Shown here one piece after another: positions 36,779 to 49,000 of a stretch of DNA of 64,000 bases (its first letter is position 1; the number at the start of each line of letters is the position of its first letter). This DNA comes from Ostreococcus mediterraneus. Lineage: Eukaryota; Chlorophyta; Mamiellophyceae; Mamiellales; Bathycoccaceae. Both the position numbers and the translations under genes were made by a program. The stretch spans positions 193,167 to 257,166 of the forward strand of contig WMKK01000002.1 in assembly GCA_012295225.1 (NCBI GenBank). Reading direction: 5' to 3'. The notes under the pieces were generated by a model. It was not told where the DNA came from and made no database searches. It saw only the letters and a program-made list of their open reading frames with translations.

Positions 36779-39154
36779 CTATTCTATGATGCGCGTTTTG
36801 CTGAGTTGCGCAATCTGCGTGGCTTGGGTGTCGAGCATGGACCGCATTGCGGAGAGTCGGTCTCGCATTTCTTCGCACTCTTCGTCGCGTTCGCCAATGA
36901 CTTCAAGCGCGGCGTCGTAGCGACGCTCGAGCGCTTCGAGACGCGCGCGTAAAGTATCAAGTGCTACAGTGTCCGCAACGCCACTATCAGCAAGCTTTGC
37001 AGAATTAACCAGCTCATTAGCTAAAGACTCGCGGGTTTGCTCGAGCTTTCTAATCTGTTCTTGGGCGATTTCAAGCTCCGTCGTGCGCGCGGCGAGCTGA
37101 CTCTTCAACTGTGCCAATGTGTCGCGCACCGCCAGACTCAAACCTGCTTCACCGCCAGTGAGCAGCGTCGTCGTTTGAGCTGGTTTCGCGGGAGATAATG
37201 GCGTGTTCGTATCGAAGCGTTCAGACTTGAGTATGTTCAACTCATCCTGAGAGGTCTTCAATGTGCCTTCGAGCTGCAGGACATTCGCCAATAAATCCGC
37301 CCGTTCTCTATCCCACGCTTCTCCAAGCTGTTTGTGCTTCCCCCGCTCTTGAGCTAATAACTGTTTCAACTTACTCTCCCGTTCATTCGCTTCGTCCTCT
37401 AATGCGGACATACGTCCCTCTTGCTCCGAAAACGACTCGGTGTATTTTTCCAGCTTTTTTGTCTCTGCGGCTGTTTTTTCTTGTTGCGCCTCAAGTTGGC
37501 GTTTTAGCGCTTCTATTTCACCCTTGAGTTTATCAACTTGATCGAGCATAGCTCGTTTCTCTCGAAGCGCCGCCTCTTTTTCATCTAAAGCCGCTTCTTC
37601 TCGCGCGAGTGCAGTGTCCGCACGCTCTTGCACTTCGGTCAAACGCGCACTTGATGCCCTCTCCGCCGCCGCCCAAGCATCCGCATTTTCTGTCGCTTGC
37701 ATCTGCAGCGCCTCAATTTGACGCAGCAATGGGCGTGTGCTTTCAGGCATCCGACGAAGTAATTCGTCATGGCTAGTTTCTGCGGTTTGAGCGCGTTCTT
37801 CAACAGCCGCCAAGTCATTCTTAAATCGTTCCTCTTGCCGTTCAAGCGCCGCGCTCGAGCGTTGCAATGAATGCTGCAAGTCAGCCACCTGATCTTTCAA
37901 GCCTTGTTCGCGCTCTCTCAGCGCCTTTACTTCGTTTGCCAGCTCTTCGCTTCTGGTTGCGTTTGCTTTGACCTCGGCATCCGTCAATTCCTCCTTGGCT
38001 TGGGCTAATTTAGATAAATAGTAATCCTTTTGCTCGTTTAGCTCCGCGCTGAGTCGCGCCTTTTCGCTTGCAAGCTCTTCGCGTGTGGCCTTGAGCTCTG
38101 CGCTAAGTTTTTCAATCGATGCGCCCTTGTCACGAACCTCGCCATCTATTGCACTCTGAACTTCATCTCGTTCTCTCAATTCCTTCCTCAGCTTCTTGAT
38201 TGTCCCTTCCATCTCGGCTTGCTTCTTGCTCAACACCTCGCCTTCAGCCATGACTTCCTTGATAATTTCATCCTTTTCCTTGACAAGCATGTCGGCACTG
38301 ACGTGCGAATCGGCTATTTTCTTCAGCTCTTTACACTCTTGCGTTAAAGAACGCAAGCGAATCTCGGCGTCTGCGAGTTTCTGCTCTGCTAACGCTGCGC
38401 GCTCAGATTCAGCGTCTTGCTCGGCATCGAGCGAAGCGCGCTGTTCTGCTCGTCGCGCAATTTCATCCTCTCTCGCTACGAGTTGTTTCTTAACCACTTT
38501 AAGCTCCCGAAGCACTGCTTTTAATCGCATGCCGTCGACATCAGGCGCTACGTCTTCATCCGCGCTCTCATCATCCGCTTCGACCGCCACTAGTTCCGCC
38601 GGCTTCGCTGGAGACGTCTTCGCGCGCGGCTTTGACACCGTCTTTGGCAAAGGCACTGATGACGGCGCTTTCGCCTCAACCATCTGTTCCACCGGCGCCA
38701 CAATCGTTGGCTCACTGTATTCCACGACTTCCTTATTCGCTATCGGTGCGTTCGTCGACGTTAACGCGGGAGAAGAAGCGACGCCACCGCTACCGCTCGG
38801 AGTGTTTTTTTGCACACCAAAAGCTTCATCAGCTCTCGCCTCGAGTTCCTTTGCCGCCTCATTCGCGCGTTCAGCAATCGTATCCGCCAGTGCGCGAACA
38901 TCGATCGCGTTCAATTCGTTATACGCCTCTGAGGCTTTAGCGCTCAGCGTTGTCGTCAAAGCTGAGACATCAAACGTGGAGAACGTCGATGACCAGTCCC
39001 CCCAACCGGTGGTTACCCCCGCTGTCGCCGCCGTCGACGACGGTGAATCACCGTTCACGTCGGCTAATGTCGAGATATTCGTAACGGTGGCGGCGGTGGG
39101 GGCCACCGCCGACGACGACGCGTGAACGGCTTCATCGTCGGGTGTACCACTCAT
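36779..39154 (-). CDS. TMF/golgin candidate 5-like Golgi coiled-coil protein
   Basis: 791 residues from ATG 39154 (MSGTPDDEAVHASSSA). The frame continues to an ATG at 39331, but that extension is Arg-rich and overlaps the divergent STN1 gene. The N-terminus has WGDWSSTFSTFDVSALTTTL and a helix (NELNAIDVRALADTIAERAN). Nearly 600 residues of coiled coil follow. The last ~120 residues match the TMF Rab6-binding/TATA-binding domain: ALERRYDAALEVIGERDEE, then EEMRDRLSAMRSMLDTQATQ. TMF and plant GC5 are Golgi tethers that bind Rab6/RabH. The short distance (62 bp) to the STN1 ATG implies a shared promoter. Confidence 0.78.
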   Translation of the reverse strand: MSGTPDDEAVHASSSAVAPTAATVTNISTLADVNGDSPSSTAATAGVTTGWGDWSSTFSTFDVSALTTTLSAKASEAYNELNAIDVRALADTIAERANEAAKELEARADEAFGVQKNTPSGSGGVASSPALTSTNAPIANKEVVEYSEPTIVAPVEQMVEAKAPSSVPLPKTVSKPRAKTSPAKPAELVAVEADDESADEDVAPDVDGMRLKAVLRELKVVKKQLVAREDEIARRAEQRASLDAEQDAESERAALAEQKLADAEIRLRSLTQECKELKKIADSHVSADMLVKEKDEIIKEVMAEGEVLSKKQAEMEGTIKKLRKELRERDEVQSAIDGEVRDKGASIEKLSAELKATREELASEKARLSAELNEQKDYYLSKLAQAKEELTDAEVKANATRSEELANEVKALREREQGLKDQVADLQHSLQRSSAALERQEERFKNDLAAVEERAQTAETSHDELLRRMPESTRPLLRQIEALQMQATENADAWAAAERASSARLTEVQERADTALAREEAALDEKEAALREKRAMLDQVDKLKGEIEALKRQLEAQQEKTAAETKKLEKYTESFSEQEGRMSALEDEANERESKLKQLLAQERGKHKQLGEAWDRERADLLANVLQLEGTLKTSQDELNILKSERFDTNTPLSPAKPAQTTTLLTGGEAGLSLAVRDTLAQLKSQLAARTTELEIAQEQIRKLEQTRESLANELVNSAKLADSGVADTVALDTLRARLEALERRYDAALEVIGERDEECEEMRDRLSAMRSMLDTQATQIAQLSKTRIIE

Positions 39155-39216
39155 GGTTGTTGGAGACCTCCGCGTTCTGACGTCAGTGCGGGGCAGGCGC
39201 GCGAGTCCGCGTGTCC

Positions 39217-39909
39217 ATGGACAATCTCGACGCCGCGCGCGCGAGTGATGCGCACGCGAACACGAACGAGCACGTAGTGTGCGGCATACCACCGCGCGTG
39301 CGCCGGTCGAGAGCGTCGTGCGAAGATACATACGGAAGCGAGCAACGGTTTTGGTGCTATACGAAATGCTTCATCGCGGATATCTTACGCGCGCGTGAGG
39401 TTATGATCGTCGATGACGAATGTGATGCATGCGATGATCACGTTGTGGATGATGTGATGATAGCTGAAGGCGATGAGAACGTTGAGGTGAGAGAAAAGTC
39501 GAGTGAGGTGTACGAAGTGGCTTCGCGCACCGAGGCGACGACGAGTATCATACGGAAGGTGGACGTTTGCGGATATGTCGTAGAAAGAAGAGCTCGAAAG
39601 GATTCCAAGGTCTTCTTTACGTTGGATGACGGCTCAGGGTGCATCGAATGCGTGATTTGGGCTCAAGAAGGGGATGACGATGTCGGCGAGCGAAATGAGC
39701 TGTTTGGCATCGCGGGCGCTGGGGACGGCGCGGCGGTGGTGGCGCAAGATATCCGCGTTGGGACCCTCGTGCGTGTTCAAGGACGCATTAAAGACTGGCG
39801 AAGTCGCCGTCAAATTAATGCGAGCGCCGTGCAAGTAGATTTAGATCCAAATAGTGAGCTGTTGTTCTGGCTTGACGCCGCTTGCGCGCGTTCAGAAGGG
39901 AAACTTTGA
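39217..39909 (+). CDS. STN1: STN1, telomere CST complex subunit
   Basis: 230 residues from ATG 39217. The segment FWCYTKCFIADILRARE resembles the first helix of vertebrate STN1 (with its AKLYIRDIL core). Then an OB fold: KVDVCGYVVERRARKDSKVF, FTLDDGSGCIECVIW, and the strand IRVGTLVRVQGRIKDWRSRR followed by QINASAVQVDLDPNSELLFWL, which is the pattern of plant STN1 (DPNAEILHWLE). CST (CTC1-STN1-TEN1) binds G-overhang DNA and recruits polymerase alpha for fill-in at telomeres. There is no C-terminal winged-helix extension, as in plants. An acidic insert (about 75-105) lies between the helix and the OB fold. Quite sure by two independent motif matches. Confidence 0.82.
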   Translation: MDNLDAARASDAHANTNEHVVCGIPPRVRRSRASCEDTYGSEQRFWCYTKCFIADILRAREVMIVDDECDACDDHVVDDVMIAEGDENVEVREKSSEVYEVASRTEATTSIIRKVDVCGYVVERRARKDSKVFFTLDDGSGCIECVIWAQEGDDDVGERNELFGIAGAGDGAAVVAQDIRVGTLVRVQGRIKDWRSRRQINASAVQVDLDPNSELLFWLDAACARSEGKL

Positions 39910-40039
39910 GTGAATGGATTTGGTTTTACCTTACAATTGCACCAAACATTAGCTAGATATCTAGGACTATGTATTCTAAAGCTGTACAGCAAACTGTACA
40001 TTAATATATCAATCGAATCGGCGCGCTCGCGCGAATTCG

Positions 40040-43000
40040 CTATTCGGGAATGAGGCTTTGAGGTGATTCATCGGAAACGTCGCTTTCGCTCAGTGCTGGC
40101 GGCGCCGTTGGCGTCGGCCGCAAAGCCTTTTCTTTAGCCAAACGCACCCATTCGCGTAAAATATGTGATGATGCAAGGCTGAGCGCAATATGCTGCGCAC
40201 GCATGGGATCAAATGGTAAATCGGGGTCACTAGAGGAGGTCTCTAAATCACTATCTGAAGAGGTCACCTGGTGATTTTGCTGGTTTGCATCGCTGCGCGT
40301 TCGAGCAGGGTTTAACGTCGCTTCTACGCGTGCAGTTTGTAACCAATTACCCATTACCGAGTGTGCAACGTGAGAAACATTGCTTTGACGATTATCAGCA
40401 CCGCGAATGAGGGAATCGCCGCTGGAAAAATCTGAAGAATCATCATCTGAACTGATATGTATATGCGTGGGCGATGGCATATTACCGCGCACCTCGCGCA
40501 CACGAGTCAACCAATCCATCATTATACCTCGTGACATTAAACTGACGTCCATAGGACCAGCAGAAAACTTGGAATCGTTATCTGTATCGCTCTCTGATGA
40601 GAAATCAGTAGACGAGAACACAGCTGCTGTTCTTAATGACGCTTTTCGATTCGCTCGTAATTGTCTGACCGCCGCCAACCAACCTGTCATTGCCGCACTA
40701 GCGCCTTCTGATAGGGTGACAGATTGGAATCGTTGAATGCCAGCTTCCGTTTCACTTTCCGAGGTATCAGAAAGCATGAGCAAGTTGGAGCCGCGCCCTC
40801 TGGCCCGAGCGAGTGCGTGAGTCAACCACGTACGCATCAGGTGAGCGGCTTCCTCTGAGAGTTTCACAACACCGTAGTCGTCCTCCATATCACTGTCTGA
40901 ATCAGATAATTCACCTGCTCGCATTTTTCGACGCACTGCCTTTCCAAGTTTTAGGCGCTTCGCAGTCCTAGGGGATAGAATTTCCCTCAGCTGGTCGATC
41001 ACCCAGTCTCTATTTTCTGACATGAATTTATGTCGCAGTGACTCACTCGTTAAATCAGCGGTGGTGATGTCCCCGATGCCGAAGCCTATACCGCCGCCGC
41101 CACCGCCACCGCCACCGCCACCACCGCCTTGCAGGGATATTTTCGCATTAGCTGGTACAAAGACGGAAACGAAATCTTCTTCAAGCTCATCCTCACCTTG
41201 AATCATATCACCGGTAGTAACCGCCGACGTAATGCGCCAAAGACCAAGTAAATCAGCGAAATTAAACATGAACTTTTTTATGAAGAAACACGCTCCGAGT
41301 ACCAAAACAATGCACAAACCAAACAAAATGTCCTCGAACATGTTATAGTTTGCACGAAGCATCATGGAGAGAGCCAAGACAAAAAGGAAAGATCCTGAAC
41401 CACCAAGTGTGATGACGAAGAAGTATTGACTAGAGAAGCACATTTGATCGATAGCTCGTAAACCAGGATCAATGGACTCGTCGTATGTTCTTTCCAAGCC
41501 TTTCCATCGCGACGTACGGTTGATAAAACGGTATCGTGCGTACTTGAGATATTCGTAAACCTTCCAACCGTGAAACAATTCTTGAGCGTTGAACGTCAAA
41601 ATATCCATGACAATCTGGAAAGGAATAATGACAACTGAAAAGAGAAGATAAATGAGAAGATCCTTCTTTCTGAAACCGTACAGATATGATAGACGCAACT
41701 GATCGTTGAAGTCCCAAAAGAAGAAAATGAAAAAGGGTGTCATGTACACGCTCGCAGTGTTGACACCATACGCCGCCAAGAAACCCATCAAGTCCTCGAC
41801 AAGCGTATCCTCGGCGTCAATCTCGGCTTCCTCCAATTCATCTTCGTCTACCGATTTTGAGAATGGCAGTATTGACATTATTGCGTTAATTACTTTGCCA
41901 ATCATCTGTGGGAAAGCCAAAGAAGCATATGCGATGAACGCATCCAAGTACACGTATTCAATAATACCCAAAATCGTTTCAAAGAAGAAGCCTAAAGTGA
42001 AATCTGTGAAATCATCAGCCCCAATCGTCGCAAGACCGACAGAAGCAGACAATACGATAGATATTGGAGCTAATAAGAACGCTTCACCCAACGCGGTTTC
42101 GATTTGCATTTCTAACACAACGTGTGCGACTTTCAAAAGAAAAAAGATGGTGAAGAATTGAACACCAAAAGTATCTGTGAATGAGAACTCAATCAAGAAG
42201 ACATTTGTGGCGTTTACCAACAGATTCATCAAAACGAAATGACTACGCTTCCAGACTTCAGGTCTGAACATCACCTCATTCACGTACAAATCCGCAACTT
42301 CTTCATTGAACACTTCGTCGTCTTCCGCTTTCGCCGCCGCAGGAATGAGGATTTCTGCACAGCAACCCATTATGTACATTCCAACAGTCATGAAACATAC
42401 GGCATATCTTCCATTCGTCGCCTTTTCAACTACGGCCAAATCCAATTCACGACCAACATCGTCAATACTGATTGGAAATTCTCTGATGAAAGGAAACAAG
42501 GTGAAAAAGAAACGCAGACCAGTCTGTGCGACGAAAAATGGAGCCATACCAAGACCCACACCTAGCAAAGGCGGGCCGATCATGATTCTCAAGTAAGGAA
42601 GAAAGCGAAAACGCGGAGGGTCCTTCAAGAGAGTGAATATGCGAACGACGAGCCAGAATGAGAAAATGAGTACGACTGCAAGGAAACCAATTGCGACAAA
42701 AAGCACGAGGTAAAACATGAAATCAAACGCAAAAAAGTTCAGCAAATCAAACCATCCAAGAGCTGCAGTCGTAATAGTGAGCGTGTAGGTCCCATCGTGA
42801 CTATTTGCGCTCACATATTCATCTAAAGTAACAGTCGCCACGACGAGACGCTTGTCAGTCGCCGACAATTGATAGTAGAGAATTTCGAAAGCAACCGTAG
42901 TTGGCATCATTCCTCCAGCCACTACAACACCATCGGTAGGTCCGAAAATGACAGGAATATTCTCTTGCGCTATAATAGCATTCATATATGGCGCTCGATT

Positions 43001-46000
43001 TATCGGTGGTTCGGTTTGCTCGTTTGCCAAGATACTTGCTTCGAAGAGAGCACTTTGGCTTTCAGCTTCCGCCGTCAGGTAGAACAACGTGTCTCCTTCA
43101 GCTTCATACCACCGTTTCTTTGCAGAAGCTTCTGTGAAAGCCTCTTCATAGAAGCAGTCCAATGTGATTGCTACAGAGTCAGCGACTGGTTGCTGAATTT
43201 GTGGCGCGTATTGATCGATGAAAATCGTCTCTTCGGGAGGAACCAGAACAGATTCTCCATAGCTCACAAAAGTTTGAGGTGCATCTTGCTCTCCAAAGAG
43301 CACGGGTTTGAAATCATTTTCTGTGAAATGCTGGAAGTAAATATGGCTGTCATAACCTCGGCATGCCGAAAAAAATGGCAAATAGTCCATCGCAAACAAA
43401 CTCGATTCTGCCGACCAAAGACCTTCATTAAGTAGATACTTTTGTTGCTCAATGACATCTGGAAGGCTCAAAACAATTGTCTCGTCGTCGCGCCCTTCTT
43501 CGCCAACAATCACCCAGTCTTCCTCGTGAGAAGAAGCGGTCAAGTTAACGTCACTTTGGCTAGGTGAAATAGAATCATCAAAAACACCGTTTAATCTGAG
43601 GTACTTGAACTTCTTCCATTCTGCTCCAACGGTTGAGTTGTAATCAATTGTAACGCGCGCATCCAGCCTACGGCAACCACTGTCTTGTGAAGCAGTTGCA
43701 CACTCAAAATAATCGTTCGAAACGGCTCGATAGATCGTCGTTGACAGAGGAGAATTCATAGGCGCTTGATAGTCTGCGTCCACTGCGAACGGCAATATGG
43801 CGTGAATAGAAAACTCGGGGCCTACGAGTGGATCCACCGCCCGTTGCGGATATGAAACATCGATGCACACCGTATTCAAAAATGAGGCGCGATTATCCTG
43901 CTGATAACGCCCGTGAAGCATTCTCACTTCTATTCTGAACGGCATATCATCTAGGGCATGCAATGTGAGCTCATGCAAACCACGTTTCCACACGTACGAT
44001 CCCCAAGCTGGATCATTCACGTTGTATCCCGTCGAACTTCCGTCATTGTTCCCCGTGAACCAAAATGGCAATTCAAGCGACTCCTGCGAAGCTGGACACT
44101 TTTTCTCTTGTTGCTCTCCAGGGATTTCTTTCATGCTTAGCCAAGTAATTCCATCTGCGGTGTCCCAAGGTGGACATGGAACTGTCTTGTATTCGGATGC
44201 AGTACACAAGGTATCATCAATGACGGGATCCGTGAAGATGAGAAATTCATAGTGCTCACCATACTTGAGAACATCGTTTATGCTGCGCCAATCCAAAGTA
44301 ATTCGAGCAGTATGCCCGCGCTTGAGCGTGAACTTCATCAGCGGGATATTATCCTCATCCACTGCGACAGTTGTGTCGTCGGATGATAGAATGAACGTCG
44401 GATCCAGTAGCTCCCAGTTTTCATTCTTACATGCACCGATGCCCATGTAGCTGAATGGATCTGTGGGACCAGTGGAATTGCCGTCAACCCCATCCGTTAA
44501 TGACGGTGGTGGTGGTGGTGGCGGCGGTGCGAGCTCGTCAAGTTGAAGTAGTTTTCTTCCGGCATCAATCTGGTCCTTGACTTCTTGTTTTGCTGCAGCT
44601 GAGAGTGTTGTGCCATTGTATAACTTCCAGAACGCGGCCTCAATCAGATTGAAATTGATGGGCATAACTCTCCAGAAAGTAATGCGATCGGCCGAGCACG
44701 CGTCGAGTGTAGTCGCAAGTGGTGAGGACGACGTTCCTGTCGGACAGCGATTGAGCACCTGCCCAGTACCTTCGGGACAGTAGAAACAAGCCTGACAAGG
44801 AAACTGCTTCCGCGTCGTGTACGACGAACCGGCAGGACAGTAATATCCGGCCGGACAGGGATTCGCGAATTGCGTTGCAGGTGTAGTGCCTTGGCCACAA
44901 TAGTAGCCATTTGGACACTTTTGCTCCGCGAGTGATGTACGCGCGTCGCACACAAGACCCTCGGGACAAAGTTCAGCTTGACCATCTTCCTGAAGCTGAA
45001 TTCGAACGCACTTGGTTTCATCATAGTCTTCAGTGTTGTCCGAGTCGCAGTATTTAGCGTACTCATTCGTAGCTGCTGTACCTGTACCACTAGGCTTGTT
45101 GTTAGATGTACCATCGAGTGCACAAACAAGACCGGCATTGCAAGGCAAGCAAAGAGATTCTTCGGTAAGACCGATGACGGTTGAATACGTTCCCTTCGGG
45201 CATTGTCGACAAGAAATAGAATCACGCGCCGAACGGAAATAGCCAGGTTGACATGCTACAGGTTTTGAAGTGCCTTCATCAACACATTCATAACCAGCAG
45301 AACAGCTTATACATGATTGAAAGCCTTCGTAAGGTGTATAGGTACCGGGCAGACATGTTGTCGCCGCAGCGTTACCTTCGCCAGACGTGTACGACCCACG
45401 AGGAGCTGGAATAGGAATGTACGTTCCTTTAGGACAATAATGACCGGCGGGACACGGGCGCATCGGACTGAAAACGTCAGTCGCAGTGCCAGAGACAACA
45501 GTTGAGTCACCAGTAGCCCATTCGCAGAAACTTCCCTCCTTGCACGGTTGGGGTTGTTTGAATGAACCTTCCAAAATGACATTCGTCGTGACCCCTTCTG
45601 TACAGAAAGTTGTCGGAGGACAGGGCTTTGGACGAAAGTTGTCCACATTCAGGGCAATCGGTGACGCTGCTAATATACTATCCACGTCAATAATCGCGAG
45701 TGGATCGGCAGTGACTGTGTTCTCCAAACAATAGTGTCCAGCAGGACACCGCGTCCCAGCGACAGCCAAGCCTTCCGTATCACAGACAAAACCAGGTGTA
45801 CAAACTTCAGGCGCCTCACGGGCGAAACCAGGACAAATCGTTCCTTTAGGACATTTTTGACACGAATCTTTACCAAACTCGGAATTGTATTCACCCGGGA
45901 GACAAGGCTTTGGTTCAGCGTTTGCGACGCCGGGGCAGTACATACGTTTTGGACAAATGAGTTGTTCACCCTCTGGACAGTAATGCCCAGGAGGACAAGG

Positions 46001-49000
46001 ACCTGAACCTTGAGGAGTGATCGAACCAGGCTCACATACATATCCCGAGTAGCACTGTTGTGGCGTCGTAAAGTTGTAAGCAATACTTGAATCTGAGACA
46101 ACACCAGCTGTACAATACATTCCAAATGGGCATGGCAGTGGTCGTTCCGCGATGGAAAAATCTGTAAAGTTGCTCGTCCGCGTGCCTTCAAGACAATAAT
46201 GACCCGGCGGGCATAGCTTGGATGGTACAGAAAGACCAGTTGTATCGCACACGGCACCACGAGGACAGGTCATGGGCACCATAGCACCCGCGTCTGGTGA
46301 AATAAATCCTACCGGCGTTGGCAAGCAGTCCGCTTGTCCCGTTCTTGGTTGAAAAGTTCCCGGCGGACAGAGGGTGAAATTCTTACCCCCACCACAGAAT
46401 GCACCTCGAGGACATGCAATCGCTTCACTGTCGGGACAGTATGATCCTGAAGGACATTGTGCAAAGTGAAACAGAAGACGTTGATCCGAGAAATCCTTCG
46501 CGTTGTTGGAGACCTCTACAAACACAGTGCGCGTGCCAGTTTGCTCGAGACCGGCAATACAGAGCATCGATCTTGAAGACAAGAATGTTGCTTGTGAGAT
46601 TTCCTGACCGAAGCGACACGTCAAACTTGTCGAATTAACAAAGTTCGTTCCAGTAACGAAGATTGGACTACGCCCACCGCTCAAACCGACTCGAGGAACA
46701 ACGCCTGATATTCTCGGAGGAACTTGATATGAAAATGTCACAGCATTTTTACTCGACATATCCCTACCATTACCAGATACACTCACATCAATTTCTCCTA
46801 GAAGACGAGCTGGAGTCACGCACGTCAAAACATCACTCTGCGTTTTGAAGCCCGTGACAGGGAAGAAAGTACCAATTCGGCAACTGTAGCTGAAGCTGTC
46901 AACCATGCCTGTGACGGATAACTCGATTCCGGTCCCGCCGGCTTCTGATCCGGAAACCGGCGTCATACCAACCACACTTAACTCGGTGATATATCGGAAA
47001 GCGGTGCCAAATTCAGAAACATGCGCGACGTCATCGTGCGAGCTTATTCCTACCGGCACAGTGTCTTCTAATCCCAGTGGCGGAGTTGCGCAAATACCAA
47101 CTGCAGAAGATACAAAGTGTATTTTCGACAGCACCGTATCGAAATGGCAATTTGCAGCCTCGTGAAGGTTTACACCTCGAACGTGAAGAATGGTAGTTCC
47201 AGCAGCACTCCCCGCCATAGGTTGTACGTCCAGGATCAAAGGAGCATCAAAGATTTCAAACGCAAACGCATTTTGTACTCCGTCACTCATGATAAGAATT
47301 TCTAGAGTGACAAAGCCTGCTTGGATCGAAGGATTTACGCAAGCGCCATTGTAATCATCACGATAAGATGCCGATAGCGTTACTCCGCCAAACTTGCAAA
47401 ACGGTAGGTAGTGCGAATTAAAAGCTTGCCCATGTGTGACGGTAAACGTCACTGAAGTACCCCCGATTTGAAGACCGCGTGTTGGAGTAATGGAAGTGAT
47501 CTCTGGTGGTGTAAAGTACGTGAATGACGTCATTTCCCGCTGATAAACCGCAAAGTCTCCTGCTCCGTAGGCGATGCCAGCGATACGCTGTCCTGCGATA
47601 TTTGCTGGAGATGCGCACGAAATGGATGTTTCAGAGTTCACTTCGCCAGCAATCGGGCCAATGGAGCCAAAGTAGCAGATGACATCTTTCTCGACATTAA
47701 TGTCGAGTGGATATACAAGCTCAAAGTCTACATAGGTTCCACCTTGCTCGCTGCCTGAAGATGGACTCAATCTCATCGGCGTCATGGCATCGATGTATCG
47801 GAAAGCATCGCCAAAATCAGAGATTTGTGCCGCAGCCTCTTCTGGGCTTATACCAAATGATACGAGGCCAGCTGTTAAAGAAACTGGAGAAAAGCAAATA
47901 CTGAGCGCAGATGATATAAAGTGCGAGCCAGTTCGATCGAGACCAAAATGGCAATTACTGATTTGGTGGAGATTTTCGCCTGTGACATGGACGAAAGATG
48001 AACCATGCGTACTTGCAAAGTTTGGGTATATCCCGTACGGCTGCGGAGAAGAAAAAAATTCAAAGTCTATTCCACTACCTTCGAATCCTGGAATAGACAA
48101 CGGTACAAATCCGGAGCGTTGCATCGGCGGAGTAGAACACGTCACGGTGAATGTGACGCAATTCATCGTATTACCCCCTTGACAGTAAGAATTCTTATCA
48201 ACTGACGTTGCCTCCTCAGTGAACAGTCCAAAACTACAACCGAGAGGAGTTGCACTTTGACTATGGCCTAAGGCTTGGTAGTAAATCACGGAGCCTCCTT
48301 GTAGAGTCGATCGACTTGGAATAACTAACACTGGCTCGGAAAGTTCCATGATGCTCAGTGAAAACCGCACGGTGAAAGGGCTTGACAAGTACGTAGAAAG
48401 CCACACATCCACCGCCGAATCGTCAGTGCTGTGCGCTGGAGTGACAAGCTCGATATTACTTCCAGTAGTTCTGACGTACATCGGACCGATTGTTCCAACT
48501 CGAGCGATGGGCAAGTCGGTGAATTCTGCAAGTGCCATTGCGGAAGCCATTGTACTAATCTTTAAGACATCACCTCCAATGTACGAAGCATCCTCTGCAG
48601 AGATATCAATAAGCATCGGAAGAGGCATGTAATTGATTGATGTCATAGTCGTTTCGTCTTGATGTGAGCTTCCGGCATGGGCTAAATAAAGTGCAATCAT
48701 ACCTTGAGTACCAACGAAAGATGGTGATTCGCATGACAACAAAGTAGATGAGTACACGTGTGCCGTCACGCTTGAGTCGCCGAAATAGCATTTTATCGTA
48801 GCTGACACCTTGTCCATCTCAATGAATCCGTCGCCCGTGATGGAGACTAATTCTCCTCCAAGATCCGTGATCTGTGTCGGGAACGAAGATAACAAAGTAG
48901 GATTGGCTTGAAACATGAACATAGACTCAGTTTCATGCACGCCTGGAGCCCCACCAAGATTAATTTGAACGAATCCTGGGTAGTACGCTGGTAACATGCA

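Noticed and set aside
39155-39331. N-terminal extension of the golgin to the ATG at 39331
   Set aside because: Would overlap the STN1 coding start and adds 59 Arg-rich residues with no family match; the ATG at 39154 gives the expected acidic N-terminus.
41091-41130. GGC/GGT run in the giant gene as a possible frameshift or gap artefact
   Set aside because: The frame continues unchanged on both sides; it encodes a poly-Gly linker before the tail.
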